From Candidatus Methylomirabilis sp. (lineage in GTDB: Bacteria; Methylomirabilota; Methylomirabilia; Methylomirabilales; Methylomirabilaceae), in assembly GCF_028716865.1 (NCBI RefSeq), contig NZ_JAQUOY010000007.1:1-64000 (forward strand): 64,000 nucleotides of DNA, written 5' to 3'. The notes under the pieces were generated by a model that was not told the origin of the DNA, searched no databases, and was given only the letters and a program-made list of their open reading frames with translations. The translations under genes and the position numbers were made by a program. The number at the start of each line of letters is the position of its first letter. Positions within the stretch are counted from its first letter, which is position 1. Shown piece by piece: positions 8,475 through 17,420 of the stretch.

Positions 8475-9428
8475 TTGAGTTCGGTGCCGCTTATTGTGCT
8501 GGTGGGTCCGACTGCGGTCGGGAAGTCATCTATGGCTCTCGCCGTAGCGGAGAGGGTAGGGGGCGAGATCATCGCGGCCGACTCGATGCAGGTCTATCGC
8601 GGTCTTGACATCGGGACAGCGAAGCCAAGCGCTGACGAGCAACGGCGCGTGCCGCACCACCTCTTGGACCTTGTAGAGCCTGACCAGCCTTTCACGGCGG
8701 CCGATTATGTGAGACTGGCCTCTGCCGCCATTGCCGACATTCGCGCTCGTGGGCGCCTCCCAATCATAGTGGGGGGAACAGGTCTCTATGTTCGTGCGCT
8801 CTTCCGTGGCCTGGTTGACGGACCGGGCGAGATGACCCCACTCAGAGAGACACTGTACCAGGAGGCCGCACGGGTAGGTAGTGTGACCCTTCACCAGCGG
8901 CTCGAGATCACCGACCCCGAGGCGGCTGCCGCGATCCATCCCAACGACCTCTTTCGGGTCGTGCGCGCGCTCGAGGTGGCGACCGTCAGTGGTCGTCCCC
9001 TCTCTGCCCTCAGAGTAGAGGGGCGCCGCAATCACAAACCGGTCCCCGGACTTGTGCTGAAATTCGGGCTTGAACGGAATCGTCAGGAGCTGTATCGCCG
9101 GATTGAGGCGAGGGTAGAAGCGATGATGACCCAGGGATTGTTGCGTGAGGTCCAGGATCTGCTCGATCGTGGCTACTGCCCTGCACTCAAACCGCTGCGA
9201 GCCATCGGGTACCGTCATATAATCGGGTACCTGAAGGGACAGATCCGCCTTGATGACGCCGTCGCGTCTCTCAAGCGCGATACGCGGCGGTATGCGAAAC
9301 GGCAGCTTACCTGGTTCCGTCACGAAGACGGGATTGAGTGGCTTCCTGTTGAAGGATCGATGCTGAGCGAGCGCGTGGTCCACTTGCTCGTCGAGCGAAT
9401 CGAGGCGGCATGGTCACAATCGATGTAG
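8475..9428 (+). CDS. miaA: tRNA dimethylallyltransferase
   Basis: A 317-residue enzyme that prenylates A37 of tRNAs reading codons that start with U. The P-loop GPTAVGKSSMALA, the DSMQVYRGLDIGTAKP segment and VGGTGLYVRAL are hallmark motifs; RAIGYRHIIGYLKG and RQLTWFRHE complete the pattern. Translation probably starts at a TTG (8475), ten bases after an excellent AAGGAGG; a GTG at 8484 is the alternative. It overlaps aroA by 19 bases. Confidence 0.94.
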   Translation: MSSVPLIVLVGPTAVGKSSMALAVAERVGGEIIAADSMQVYRGLDIGTAKPSADEQRRVPHHLLDLVEPDQPFTAADYVRLASAAIADIRARGRLPIIVGGTGLYVRALFRGLVDGPGEMTPLRETLYQEAARVGSVTLHQRLEITDPEAAAAIHPNDLFRVVRALEVATVSGRPLSALRVEGRRNHKPVPGLVLKFGLERNRQELYRRIEARVEAMMTQGLLREVQDLLDRGYCPALKPLRAIGYRHIIGYLKGQIRLDDAVASLKRDTRRYAKRQLTWFRHEDGIEWLPVEGSMLSERVVHLLVERIEAAWSQSM

Positions 9429-10735
9429 GACAAATGCGGGTGAACCCTGTCGGCTCGCTGAAAGGTGAGCTAACCCTTCCAGGCGACAAATCGATCACCC
9501 ATCGCGCGATCATCCTGGGCGCGCTGGCTGATGGGGTCAGCGAGATTACCGGCGCGCTTCAAAGCGATGACTGCCGTCATACCGCCAAGGCCTTGAGCAT
9601 GATGGGCGCCGCAGTTGAAGAGTTGGGCGGCGATCGGCTGCAGATTCGGGGAGGCGGGCTGCACGGCCTGAAGGAACCGGAGGAGGTCCTGGATCTCGGG
9701 AATTCAGGGACGACCATGAGGCTCCTGGCGGGGGTACTGGCGGCGCAGCCCTTCTTTTCCGTGCTCACGGGCGACCAGTATCTGCGCGCACGGCCGATGG
9801 CCAGGGTGGCGGTACCCCTAAGGTCGATGGGGGCAACAATTCTGGGTCGTGAAGACGGCAAATTTCCTCCCCTTGCCATCATGGGAACGCGTCTGAAGGC
9901 GATCGACTATGTTAGTCCGATCGCCAGCGCCCAGGTGAAGTCTGCGATCCTGCTGGCCGGGCTCTTTACGGAAGGGGAGACGACACTTACAGAGCCGTCT
10001 CTCTCTCGCGATCATACGGAGCGGATGTTCGAAGCGGTCGGCCTACCGATCTACCGCAACGGCTTAAGCCTCCGAGTCGCCGGCATCAAGAGGATCCCGG
10101 CGTTTCAGGTCGCTATTCCCGGCGACTTTTCAGCCGCTGCGTTCTTTATCGTCGCGGCCCTGGTGATTCCTGGGTCAGAGCTGACATTGCGAGGGGTGGG
10201 CGTCAATCCGACTCGAACCGGGCTGTTAGATGCGCTGCAGTCGATGGGTGCGGAGATCGAGTTGAGCGAGCGGCGGGTCATCTCCGGTGAGCCGGTTGCC
10301 GACCTCTTCGTCAGAAGTCAAACACTGCACGGGACTGAGGTGGCTGGGACCCTGATCCCCCGGATGCTTGATGAGATCCCGATATTTGCTGTTGCTGCGG
10401 CGCTCGCCGAGGGCGCTACCACTATACGGAATGCGACCGAACTCCGGGTCAAGGAAGTAGACCGGCTTGCTGCCCTTACCAAAGAGCTTCGTCGATTTGG
10501 CGTTCAGATTGAAGAGCGCCCCGATGGCTTGGTCCTTCAGGGGAATTCTTCACTCTCCGGATGTCACTGCGACAGTTGGGGAGATCATCGGATGGCGATG
10601 GCCTTGGCCGTAGCGGGTCTGGCGGCAAGAGGGAGCACCACCATCTCCGATTCATCCTGTGTCAGCAGCTCATTCCCGGATTTCTGGACACGGCTGGATG
10701 CCATCCTGCCTGGGGCAGCCGTCCCGTTAGCATAG
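9410..10735 (+). CDS. aroA: 3-phosphoshikimate 1-carboxyvinyltransferase (EPSP synthase)
   Basis: A 441-residue enzyme of the shikimate pathway that joins PEP to shikimate-3-phosphate. The active-site stretch LPGDKSITHRAIILGALADG, the LDLGNSGTTMRLLAG motif and DGDQYLRARPM-like GDQYLRARPMARV are present, with the C-terminal DHRMAMALAVAG. An alternative ATG at 9434 (MRVNPVGSL) is equally compatible with homologues. It sits in a miaA-aroA-cmk run, and cmk-rpsA follow as in many bacteria where aroA, cmk and rpsA are linked. Confidence 0.94.
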   Translation: MVTIDVGQMRVNPVGSLKGELTLPGDKSITHRAIILGALADGVSEITGALQSDDCRHTAKALSMMGAAVEELGGDRLQIRGGGLHGLKEPEEVLDLGNSGTTMRLLAGVLAAQPFFSVLTGDQYLRARPMARVAVPLRSMGATILGREDGKFPPLAIMGTRLKAIDYVSPIASAQVKSAILLAGLFTEGETTLTEPSLSRDHTERMFEAVGLPIYRNGLSLRVAGIKRIPAFQVAIPGDFSAAAFFIVAALVIPGSELTLRGVGVNPTRTGLLDALQSMGAEIELSERRVISGEPVADLFVRSQTLHGTEVAGTLIPRMLDEIPIFAVAAALAEGATTIRNATELRVKEVDRLAALTKELRRFGVQIEERPDGLVLQGNSSLSGCHCDSWGDHRMAMALAVAGLAARGSTTISDSSCVSSSFPDFWTRLDAILPGAAVPLA

Positions 10736-10745
10736 TGGGTCACAC

Positions 10746-11474
10746 ATGTGGGACACAAGAAATAGCGATCAATTGAGAAGAACGAAGGACTGCCTTATCA
10801 TTGCCATCGACGGGCCCGTAGGAGCGGGCAAAAGTACGGCGGCGCGCCTGCTCGCCAAGCGGCTGGGGTACCGTTATGTCGACAGCGGGGCCATGTATCG
10901 CGCGCTGTCATGGAAGGCGCTACAGGCAGGTCTTGACCTGAACGATGAGCAATGCCTGCGGCGGTTGGCCGATGAAACCAGCATTGCCCTCGAACCTGCC
11001 GATGATCGAGAACTGATTCTTGTCGATGGACAGGAGGTCAGCCGACAGATCAGGGAGCGCGAGGTGGAACAGGCGTCTTCGAAGGTCTCTATCCATCCGA
11101 GCGTTCGTTCTGTGATGGTGGCGCACCAGCGACGAATGGCAGCCCAGGGCGGGGTCGTGATGGACGGGCGTGATATCGGTACGGTGGTCTTTCCGGACGC
11201 TGATGTGAAGTTTTATCTCACGGCTCGTTTAGAAGTGCGGGCGAGACGTCGTCACCTTGAGATACAGGCTGCGGGAGCGACTCGAGGGGTGGATGAGCTG
11301 GCCGAGGAGATCAAGGCGCGAGATGCAAGAGATATGGGGCGGCGCGCCTCGCCACTCCGAAAGGCCGACGAGGCTGTGACGATCGATACAAGCGATTCAT
11401 CCCTTTCTCAGGTTGTTGATGCAATGGAAGAGGAGATCAGACGGAAGCTCGCCGCCGCACAAGGCTTTACGTGA
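10746..11474 (+). CDS. cmk: cytidylate kinase
   Basis: A 242-residue kinase that phosphorylates CMP and dCMP. The P-loop AIDGPVGAGKST, YVDSGAMYRALSW and the segment VVMDGRDIGTVVFPDADVKFYL are diagnostic; the C-terminal lid has ARDARDMGRRASPL. The exact start is uncertain: ATG 10746 lacks a clear ribosome binding site, and a TTG at 10773 or an unusual start nearer the P-loop cannot be excluded. It follows aroA by 10 bases. Confidence 0.92.
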   Translation: MWDTRNSDQLRRTKDCLIIAIDGPVGAGKSTAARLLAKRLGYRYVDSGAMYRALSWKALQAGLDLNDEQCLRRLADETSIALEPADDRELILVDGQEVSRQIREREVEQASSKVSIHPSVRSVMVAHQRRMAAQGGVVMDGRDIGTVVFPDADVKFYLTARLEVRARRRHLEIQAAGATRGVDELAEEIKARDARDMGRRASPLRKADEAVTIDTSDSSLSQVVDAMEEEIRRKLAAAQGFT

Positions 11475-11519
11475 GTGCCCTGACTTTTTTCTTGCCTTTC
11501 CGGGAGATAATCCTATATT

Positions 11520-12260
11520 ATGACTCTTGCTCCTTTTCGGGATCTTTCTCTCAAAAAGGCGATTGCCTATTTCGTCTTTAACCTGGGTCGCCTTTTGTGC
11601 CTCGTCATTGCGAAGGTTGCGTTCCGCCTCCATGTCGAGGGGGAGGAGTGTATTCCCAGTACGGGACCGGTGATCCTGGCGGCGAATCACGTGAGCTTCA
11701 TAGATCCCGTCATCATTATGGTCTCGGTTCGGCGCCCGGTCCGTTTCATGGCTAAAAAGGAGTTGTTTCGTTCTCCCTTGTTTGGTTGGCTGCTTCGGCA
11801 ATTCGGTACTTTTCCAATCGATCGGAACCGAATCAATCTGCAGGCCTTTAAGCAGGCGACCTCATTTTTGGAAGCAGGAGAGGTCGTGGCAATGTTTCCT
11901 GAAGGGACGCGCGGAGATGGAATTGAGTTGCGGCCTGCCAAGCCTGGTATCGGACTGATTGCGGTGCGAACGGGCGCGCCGGTGGTTCCAGTGCTACATC
12001 GGGGAACGGAGAAGGTGCTCCCCAGAGGCGCATGGTTTCCCAGACCGCATCGAATCGTTATAAAGTTTGGGACGCCATTGCGGTTTTCCGATGCACAAAT
12101 GGGGAAAAGACAAAACCAAGCCGAGATGTTCAGTCAGACGATCATGGAGAAGATCGCCGCTCTTAAGAGGTGGCCAGAGAGCGGTTCTCGATCAGGAGAC
12201 GATCGGACGTACGTTACGGGAGACGCTATGCCGACAGAGAAGCGAGGAATCAATGAGTGA
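11520..12260 (+). CDS. plsC: 1-acyl-sn-glycerol-3-phosphate acyltransferase
   Basis: A 246-residue membrane-associated acyltransferase that makes phosphatidic acid from lysophosphatidic acid. The catalytic HX4D motif appears as NHVSFIDP and the substrate motif as MFPEGTRGDG, in the usual order. A hydrophobic N-terminal segment precedes them. The last 25-30 residues after KIAALKRW are a nonconserved tail. A TTGCCT-N16-TATATT pair (11493-11520) overlaps the start codon and may be an internal promoter. It lies between cmk and rpsA, a conserved arrangement. Confidence 0.9.
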   Translation: MTLAPFRDLSLKKAIAYFVFNLGRLLCLVIAKVAFRLHVEGEECIPSTGPVILAANHVSFIDPVIIMVSVRRPVRFMAKKELFRSPLFGWLLRQFGTFPIDRNRINLQAFKQATSFLEAGEVVAMFPEGTRGDGIELRPAKPGIGLIAVRTGAPVVPVLHRGTEKVLPRGAWFPRPHRIVIKFGTPLRFSDAQMGKRQNQAEMFSQTIMEKIAALKRWPESGSRSGDDRTYVTGDAMPTEKRGINE

Positions 12261-12305
12261 GCGTAAAGAGGAAGAGCATCTTATCGAAGGGAGGAACTAA
12301 AGGGT

Positions 12306-14042
12306 ATGATGTCTGAGACGGACAAGGTGGAAGAGGCTGTTTACACATCGATGGACGAACTGGATCGTGAGCTTCACGCCCAGGAGCACCCCCAGGAGTT
12401 GGTTGATCTGTACGCCGAGAGCATGCGGGAAATCACAGAGGGGGAGATCGTCAGGGGGACCGTGCTGGAGATCAGGAACGATATGGTCCTGATCGACATC
12501 GGCTACAAGTCTGAAGGGGCTATACCCATTAAGGAGTTCCAGGCGCCCTCTGGAGAAATCACGGTCAAGGTTGGCGATACTGTCGATGTCTATTTGGAGC
12601 AGAAAGAGGATAGCGACGGCCTCATTGTCCTCTCGAGAGAGAAGGCGGAGAAGACCAAGATCTGGGATGATATTCGCCGGGCTTATGAGAAGGGCGAAGT
12701 CATCAATGGAATGATTCTGGGTCGCACGAAAGGCGGCCTGACAGTAGATATTGGCGTGAGGGCCTTTCTCCCCGGTTCCCAAGTTGATCTGCGGCCTGTC
12801 CGCGACCTCGACAGGTTGATCGGGAAAAGCTTCCCGATGAAGGTGATAAAGTTAAACCAGCGTCGAGGCAATATCGTATTGTCCCGGCGGGAATTGCTTG
12901 AGGAAGAGCGGCGAACCCTCAAGGAGAGGACGTTGCAATCGTTGGAAGAGGGAAAGGTCATACGAGGCAAGGTCAAAAATATTACTGAGTACGGCGCGTT
13001 CATCGACCTCGGAGGGCTGGACGGCCTGCTTCATATCACCGATATGTCCTGGGGCCGCGTCGGTCATCCTTCCGAACTTTTTGCTGTCGGCGACGAGATC
13101 GAGGTCGTTGTCCTTAAGTTTGATCGGGCGGCGGAACGGGTATCCCTTGGCCACAAGCAGCGCTTGAAGGACCCTTGGGAGGATGTGGATCAGCGGTTTC
13201 CTGTCGGCTCGCGCGTTCGCGGTAAAGTGGTAAGCTTGACCGACTATGGCGCCTTCGTTGAACTTGCCGAGGGGATCGAGGGGCTGGTTCATATCTCCGA
13301 GATGTCCTGGACGCAGCGCGTCAAACACCCCTCTAAGGTCGTGACTGTTGGAGACTCTGTAGAGGTTGTAGTTTTGGATGTGGACAAGGTCAACAAACGA
13401 ATCTCTCTGGGAATTCGCCAGATCGAACCCAACCCATGGTTGTCGATCGAGGAAAGCTACCCGGTGGGGACGCGGGTCGAAGGGACCGTCAGAAACCTTA
13501 CCGACTTCGGCGCATTCGTTGAGTTGAACGAGGGGATAGATGGACTGATTCACGTGTCCGACATGTCCTGGACTAAGCGAGTCCGCCATCCTTCTGAGAT
13601 CTTGAAGCGAGGGGATAAAGTTGAGGCGGTTGTCTTACATACCGATAAGACGAATCGTCGAATCTCCCTCGGCCTCAAGCAGAGCCAGCCGGATCCCTGG
13701 CAATCTACCGTCCTCGATAAGTACCGCGTAGGTATGGATGTGAAGGCCAAGGTGGTTCGTCTGACCGATTTCGGGGCGTTCGTCGAATTGGAAGACGGGG
13801 TGGAGGGGCTCCTCCATATCTCCGAACTGAGCCACGAACGGGTCGCTAAGCCGGAGGACATCGTCTCTATCGACCAAGAGCTGACTCTCAGGATCATCAA
13901 GTTGGACGCCAACGAACGCAAGCTGGGGCTGAGTCTTCGCGCCTACCAGGATAGCCAGGACGCCCAGGACAATCCAACCGACCAGGTCTCCTCCGATCAG
14001 CGTCCCTCAGATCAGCAGGAAGAGGAAACCGCCGGCGCGTAA
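12306..14042 (+). CDS. rpsA: 30S ribosomal protein S1
   Basis: A 578-residue RNA-binding protein that brings mRNA to the 30S subunit. Six S1 domains of about 70 residues follow one another, beginning near residues 45, 130, 215, 300, 385 and 470; the last four carry the classic pattern (TDYGAFVEL..GIEGLVHISEMSW). The C-terminal 35 residues are low-complexity and rich in Asp, Gln and Ser. Two ATGs (12306, 12309) follow the ribosome binding region. Position after cmk/plsC agrees with many genomes. Confidence 0.95.
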   Translation: MMSETDKVEEAVYTSMDELDRELHAQEHPQELVDLYAESMREITEGEIVRGTVLEIRNDMVLIDIGYKSEGAIPIKEFQAPSGEITVKVGDTVDVYLEQKEDSDGLIVLSREKAEKTKIWDDIRRAYEKGEVINGMILGRTKGGLTVDIGVRAFLPGSQVDLRPVRDLDRLIGKSFPMKVIKLNQRRGNIVLSRRELLEEERRTLKERTLQSLEEGKVIRGKVKNITEYGAFIDLGGLDGLLHITDMSWGRVGHPSELFAVGDEIEVVVLKFDRAAERVSLGHKQRLKDPWEDVDQRFPVGSRVRGKVVSLTDYGAFVELAEGIEGLVHISEMSWTQRVKHPSKVVTVGDSVEVVVLDVDKVNKRISLGIRQIEPNPWLSIEESYPVGTRVEGTVRNLTDFGAFVELNEGIDGLIHVSDMSWTKRVRHPSEILKRGDKVEAVVLHTDKTNRRISLGLKQSQPDPWQSTVLDKYRVGMDVKAKVVRLTDFGAFVELEDGVEGLLHISELSHERVAKPEDIVSIDQELTLRIIKLDANERKLGLSLRAYQDSQDAQDNPTDQVSSDQRPSDQQEEETAGA

Positions 14043-14084
14043 CGCATAAGCCGACTGGAAGCCTAGCAGGGGCCGAGCGGGGCG

Positions 14085-14957
14085 ATGAAACGGACTTGGT
14101 TGGTCGTCAGTCTGGCGGTGTTCGTCAGCGTGCTCGTCCTTTTCAGCCTTGCCTTCTCGCTCGGTAGATGGGAGCGGTTGGGCGGAAGTAAGGTTGCGCT
14201 GATCACGGTCGAAGGCGTCATCCTGGATTCAAAGGAGGTGATCGAGCAACTTGAAAAATATCGAGCAAACCCGTCCGTGAAGGCCATTGTCCTCAGGATC
14301 AACAGTCCGGGTGGCGGGGTTGCCCCCTCTCAAGAGATCTATGAAGAGGTCCTCAAGACCCGCCAGGCCGACAAGAAACCTGTCGTTGCCTCCTTGGGGA
14401 GCGTTGCTGCGTCGGGTGGATATTATGTTGCGAGCGCGACGGATCTTATTGTGGCCAATCCCGGCTCTATCACTGGAAGCATAGGCGTGCTGCTCCAGAT
14501 TCCAAACTTTTCCGGCCTTTTGCAAAAAATCGGGGTGAAGTCGGTGGTCGTCAAGAGCGGCCAGCACAAGGATCTCGCCTCTCCCACCCGCGAGATGACC
14601 GATGCCGAGCGCCAGATCCTTCAGGGGATGCTGGACGATGTGCACAACCAGTTCATCGATGTGGTCGCCAAGGGCAGGCAAATAGATCGTAAGAAGGTCG
14701 AGGCAATAGCTGACGGGCGGATTTTCAGCGGGCGAGAAGCACAATCACTTGGCCTGGTAGACCATCTTGGTAATCTTCAGGACGCAATTGATCGGGCGGG
14801 AACTCTAGCTGGGATCCGCGGGAAACCGACAGTCATCCAGGAGCGGAAGCGGGGACTTTTTCTTATTGATCTACTACGTGGTAGCTTGAGTCTGTTTGAC
14901 ATTGATCTGCCGATCCATCCACCCTCAACCCTCTCTGTCAACTATCTTCTCTGGTGA
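14085..14957 (+). CDS. sppA: signal peptide peptidase SppA (S49 family)
   Basis: A 290-residue membrane-anchored serine protease that degrades cleaved signal peptides in the periplasm. One N-terminal transmembrane helix (residues 5-25) is followed by a single S49 domain. The motif RINSPGGGVAPSQEI and the catalytic Ser in LGSVAASGGYYVAS are visible, with NPGSITGSIGV downstream; the general-base Lys is expected about 50 residues later (KSGQHKDLASP). The length matches the short, single-domain bacterial SppA rather than the 600-residue E. coli form. Confidence 0.92.
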   Translation: MKRTWLVVSLAVFVSVLVLFSLAFSLGRWERLGGSKVALITVEGVILDSKEVIEQLEKYRANPSVKAIVLRINSPGGGVAPSQEIYEEVLKTRQADKKPVVASLGSVAASGGYYVASATDLIVANPGSITGSIGVLLQIPNFSGLLQKIGVKSVVVKSGQHKDLASPTREMTDAERQILQGMLDDVHNQFIDVVAKGRQIDRKKVEAIADGRIFSGREAQSLGLVDHLGNLQDAIDRAGTLAGIRGKPTVIQERKRGLFLIDLLRGSLSLFDIDLPIHPPSTLSVNYLLW

Positions 14958-15016
14958 TTGAACCGTACCAACTTACTGGGCCGATGCAATTGCCGAATGC
15001 GGAGGAGTTACCTGTC

Positions 15017-15298
15017 ATGACGAAGGCCGACTTGGTTGAATTAGTTGCTGCCCAAGTGCGTCTGACCAAAAAGGATACTGAAGTTGTCATTGATACCATC
15101 CTCGAAAGCATCTCAAAGGCGCTGGCTTCAAACGATGACGGGAAGGTGGAACTCCGTGGCTTCGGGAGCTTTCGCACCAGGCAACGGCGCGCACGGCAAG
15201 GTCGCAATCCCCAAAGTGGCGATGCAGTCCACGTTCCTCCGAAGCGAATCCCCTTCTTTAAGCCTGGCAAGGAATTAAGACGGCTCATCGACAGCTAG
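15017..15298 (+). CDS. HU/IHF-family DNA-binding protein
   Basis: A 93-residue nucleoid protein that bends DNA as a dimer. It starts MTKADLVELVAAQV and contains VELRGFGSFRTRQRRARQGRNPQ and the intercalating arm end VHVPPKRIPFFKPGKELR; the RNPQSGD type arm and its place after rpsA/sppA favour the IHF-beta (IhfB) subgroup, but HU cannot be excluded. The ATG at 15017 has GGAGGAG nine bases upstream; a GTG at 14954 would overlap the sppA end and add 21 unconserved residues. Confidence 0.9.
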   Translation: MTKADLVELVAAQVRLTKKDTEVVIDTILESISKALASNDDGKVELRGFGSFRTRQRRARQGRNPQSGDAVHVPPKRIPFFKPGKELRRLIDS

Positions 15299-15628
15299 TC
15301 GTGGTCGTGAACGATTCTGGTACGCCTGTGAAGGGTAGACGCTGCGGGAGTCCTTCCAACCTTTATCGATCGTCTAGCATTCTAAGCAAATGTTGGTTTC
15401 ATATAGGGCCGTCCCTCTCAGCATTGATGAGTTCTGTAAAGGGTGCCTTCGCGGCCAGCCGGCTCGATTTCGCGGATTTGATTAACTGCCATGATCCCGT
15501 TGCAGTAAAAAGATCTTGCGGCGGTCAAGATGCGATGTTAAATTTAGTTTGAAGAAACCGATGCCGATTCCTGCCGGCATCGATAAGAGGCCGAACGTTC
15601 TAAGCAAGACAAGATAGGTTGCTGCCTG
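15299..15628. other. gene-free interval with one hairpin
   Basis: No convincing gene. An open frame at 15301-15552 (83 codons) has no ribosome binding site and no recognisable motif. A perfect 8-bp stem CGATGCCG / CGGCATCG with an 8-base loop lies at 15559-15582 without a T-run; it may be a leader or weak terminator ahead of the HIT gene. Confidence 0.5.
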
Positions 15629-16120
15629 ATGGAATCGCTGTGGGCGCCATGGAGAATGGCTTATGTGGAAAATGCCTGGCTTTCATCAAGCTGTATATTC
15701 TGTGAAACAGCATCAACTCAGCAGGACGAAAAGAACTTTATCCTGTATCGTGGCCAGTCCGTCTTCATCCTGATGAATCTGTATCCATACAATCCTGGAC
15801 ATGTCATGATTGCTCCATATCGGCATGTCGATGATCTCAACAAGCTGACTGCAGCAGAGCAGCTCGAGCTTATCCAAGAGGCCGCGAGAAGCACATCGCT
15901 TTTGCGTCAGACCATGAATCCGGATGGGTTCAACCTCGGCATGAATCAGGGAAAGGCTGCAGGGGCCGGTGTTGAAGATCATCTGCACCTACATATTGTG
16001 CCGCGTTGGAACGGGGACACCAATTTTATGCCTATCGTGGCTGCAACGAAGGTCATCCCCGAAGAACTGGCTGCAACCCATCGGAAACTCGCCCCCATCT
16101 TCCGTGAGACTCAGAAATGA
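15629..16120 (+). CDS. HIT-family nucleotide hydrolase/phosphorylase
   Basis: A 163-residue histidine-triad protein, probably of the AP4A phosphorylase-like branch. The start [14 protein letters not shown] and zinc-type motif CIFCET are typical of this branch, as is [15 protein letters not shown]. The catalytic triad reads [11 protein letters not shown] near residue 112. It would hydrolyse dinucleoside polyphosphates or AMP conjugates; the exact substrate cannot be read from sequence. The stop lies eight bases before the next start, suggesting cotranscription. Confidence 0.9.
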   Translation: MESLWAPWRMAYVENAWLSSSCIFCETASTQQDEKNFILYRGQSVFILMNLYPYNPGHVMIAPYRHVDDLNKLTAAEQLELIQEAARSTSLLRQTMNPDGFNLGMNQGKAAGAGVEDHLHLHIVPRWNGDTNFMPIVAATKVIPEELAATHRKLAPIFRETQK

Positions 16121-16127
16121 GGAGAGC

Positions 16128-16616
16128 ATGATGCTCATTAAGATGACAGTACGCGGTATTGCGCTGGATCCGATCACGAATATGCCGATTGTGATCCTGA
16201 AGGATCCGGAGGAGAGCCGCGCCCTTCCGATATGGGTTGGAATCTTTGAAGCGAATGCTATTGCACTCGAACTCGAAAAGGTATCGACGCCTCGACCGAT
16301 GACCCACGACCTACTTAAAAATATCCTGGATGGACTGGGCATCACCGTTCAGCAGATTACCGTCAATGACCTGAAAGAGAATACGTTCTATGCAACCATC
16401 GACCTGAATTACAACGGTAGCGTCGTCAGTATCGACTCCAGGCCGAGCGATGCCATTGCATTGGCTCTCCGCACGAACGCCCCGATCTTTGTCGCCGAAA
16501 ACGTCGTAGCGCAAGCTAAGAACATCGAGGTCTCAGAAGAGAAAGAAGAAACGGACAAATGGAAAGAGTGGCTTGAGAATCTTAAACCGGAAGATTTTGG
16601 CAAATACAAGATGTGA
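16128..16616 (+). CDS. bifunctional nuclease domain protein (DUF151)
   Basis: A 162-residue protein of the BFN/DUF151 family. It begins [26 protein letters not shown] and shows the family motifs [26 protein letters not shown] and [12 protein letters not shown]. Family members from plants and Thermotoga have RNase and DNase activity or stability functions; the cellular role in bacteria is unclear. ATG at 16128 follows TGAGGAGA. A longer frame from 15969 is the out-of-frame shadow of the HIT gene. Confidence 0.9.
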   Translation: MMLIKMTVRGIALDPITNMPIVILKDPEESRALPIWVGIFEANAIALELEKVSTPRPMTHDLLKNILDGLGITVQQITVNDLKENTFYATIDLNYNGSVVSIDSRPSDAIALALRTNAPIFVAENVVAQAKNIEVSEEKEETDKWKEWLENLKPEDFGKYKM

Positions 16617-16814
16617 ATTACGATTTTCCCTGATCCTACCTTAATATTCCTCACCGTTTCTTCCTGCCAGGATTGATCTGCGACGCAATAAGTTCCGATT
16701 ACACACTGATAACGTCACGTGAGCAAGTAGCAGAAGGAAAGGCTGTAGACCCCGGTCTCCAATGAGGGCGACCTACACCAGACCCTGTGTTTCCAACGGC
16801 AATACTCGGGTTGA

Positions 16815-16829
16815 AAGAGGATCCCTCTT
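16815..16829 (-). terminator. short hairpin at the bfr stop codon
   Basis: On the minus strand AAGAGG-gat-CCTCTT overlaps the bfr stop codon and is followed by a short T-run. It could act as a weak terminator for bfr; the stem is only 6 bp. Confidence 0.35.
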
Positions 16830-17304
16830 AGCTCTTCTCGTTCATCTGCTCTGCCAGGTAGTTCTCATACCCTAACTCGCTGATCCTGTGGAGTTGCGTC
16901 TCGATCCACCCTACATGACGTTCTTCATCCACAGTGATGCGCTCGAGTAACTCTCGGCTTCCGTTGTCTTGAAGCTCGATGCAGAGCTGCACACCAGGGT
17001 TCAGGATTTGGAGCGCGGCCATCTCCAGTGCGAGATCGTTCTCCAACTGCTGCCGGACGTTGCGGCCGATCGCAAGCTGATCAAACTCGGAGATATGTGG
17101 GATCCCGTCAAGGAACAGAATACGCTCGACGATCTTGTCGGCATGTTTCATCTCCTCAATCGATTCCTCGAGGATCGCCTTGGCCAGGACCTGATAACCC
17201 CAGCCTTCACACATTTTAGAGTGCAGAAAGTACTGATTGATCCCGGTTAACTCTTTCCGGAGCACGCGGTTCAACAGCTCGATGATCTGCGGATGTCCTT
17301 GCAT
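16828..17304 (-). CDS. bfr: bacterioferritin
   Basis: A 158-residue subunit of the 24-mer iron-storage shell, oxidising Fe(II) at a dinuclear centre. All ferroxidase ligands are present at canonical positions: Glu18, Glu51, His54, Glu94, Glu127 and His130. The haem ligand Met52 is also present (IEEMKHADK), so this is a haem-binding Bfr. Length equals the family norm. GAGGAG precedes the ATG. It is a single gene converging with the DUF151 gene. Confidence 0.96.
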   Translation of the reverse strand: MQGHPQIIELLNRVLRKELTGINQYFLHSKMCEGWGYQVLAKAILEESIEEMKHADKIVERILFLDGIPHISEFDQLAIGRNVRQQLENDLALEMAALQILNPGVQLCIELQDNGSRELLERITVDEERHVGWIETQLHRISELGYENYLAEQMNEKS

Positions 17305-17420
17305 CTGATCTCCTCGCTTAGAAGGTAAGGGTTGGTGAAATCACGCAGTCAAGAATACTGATCACTATGAGCCTAATAACCTCGCGATATTCGCATGATG
17401 GGTCGGGTGCGGAGGGGGTC

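Noticed and set aside
15301-15552. 83-codon open frame after the HU/IHF gene
   Set aside because: No ribosome binding site, no motif and ordinary codon pattern not seen; kept as gene-free interval.
16741-16800. Possible structured RNA or riboswitch between DUF151 and bfr
   Set aside because: A GGTCT/AGACC pairing exists but no conserved riboswitch core could be recognised.
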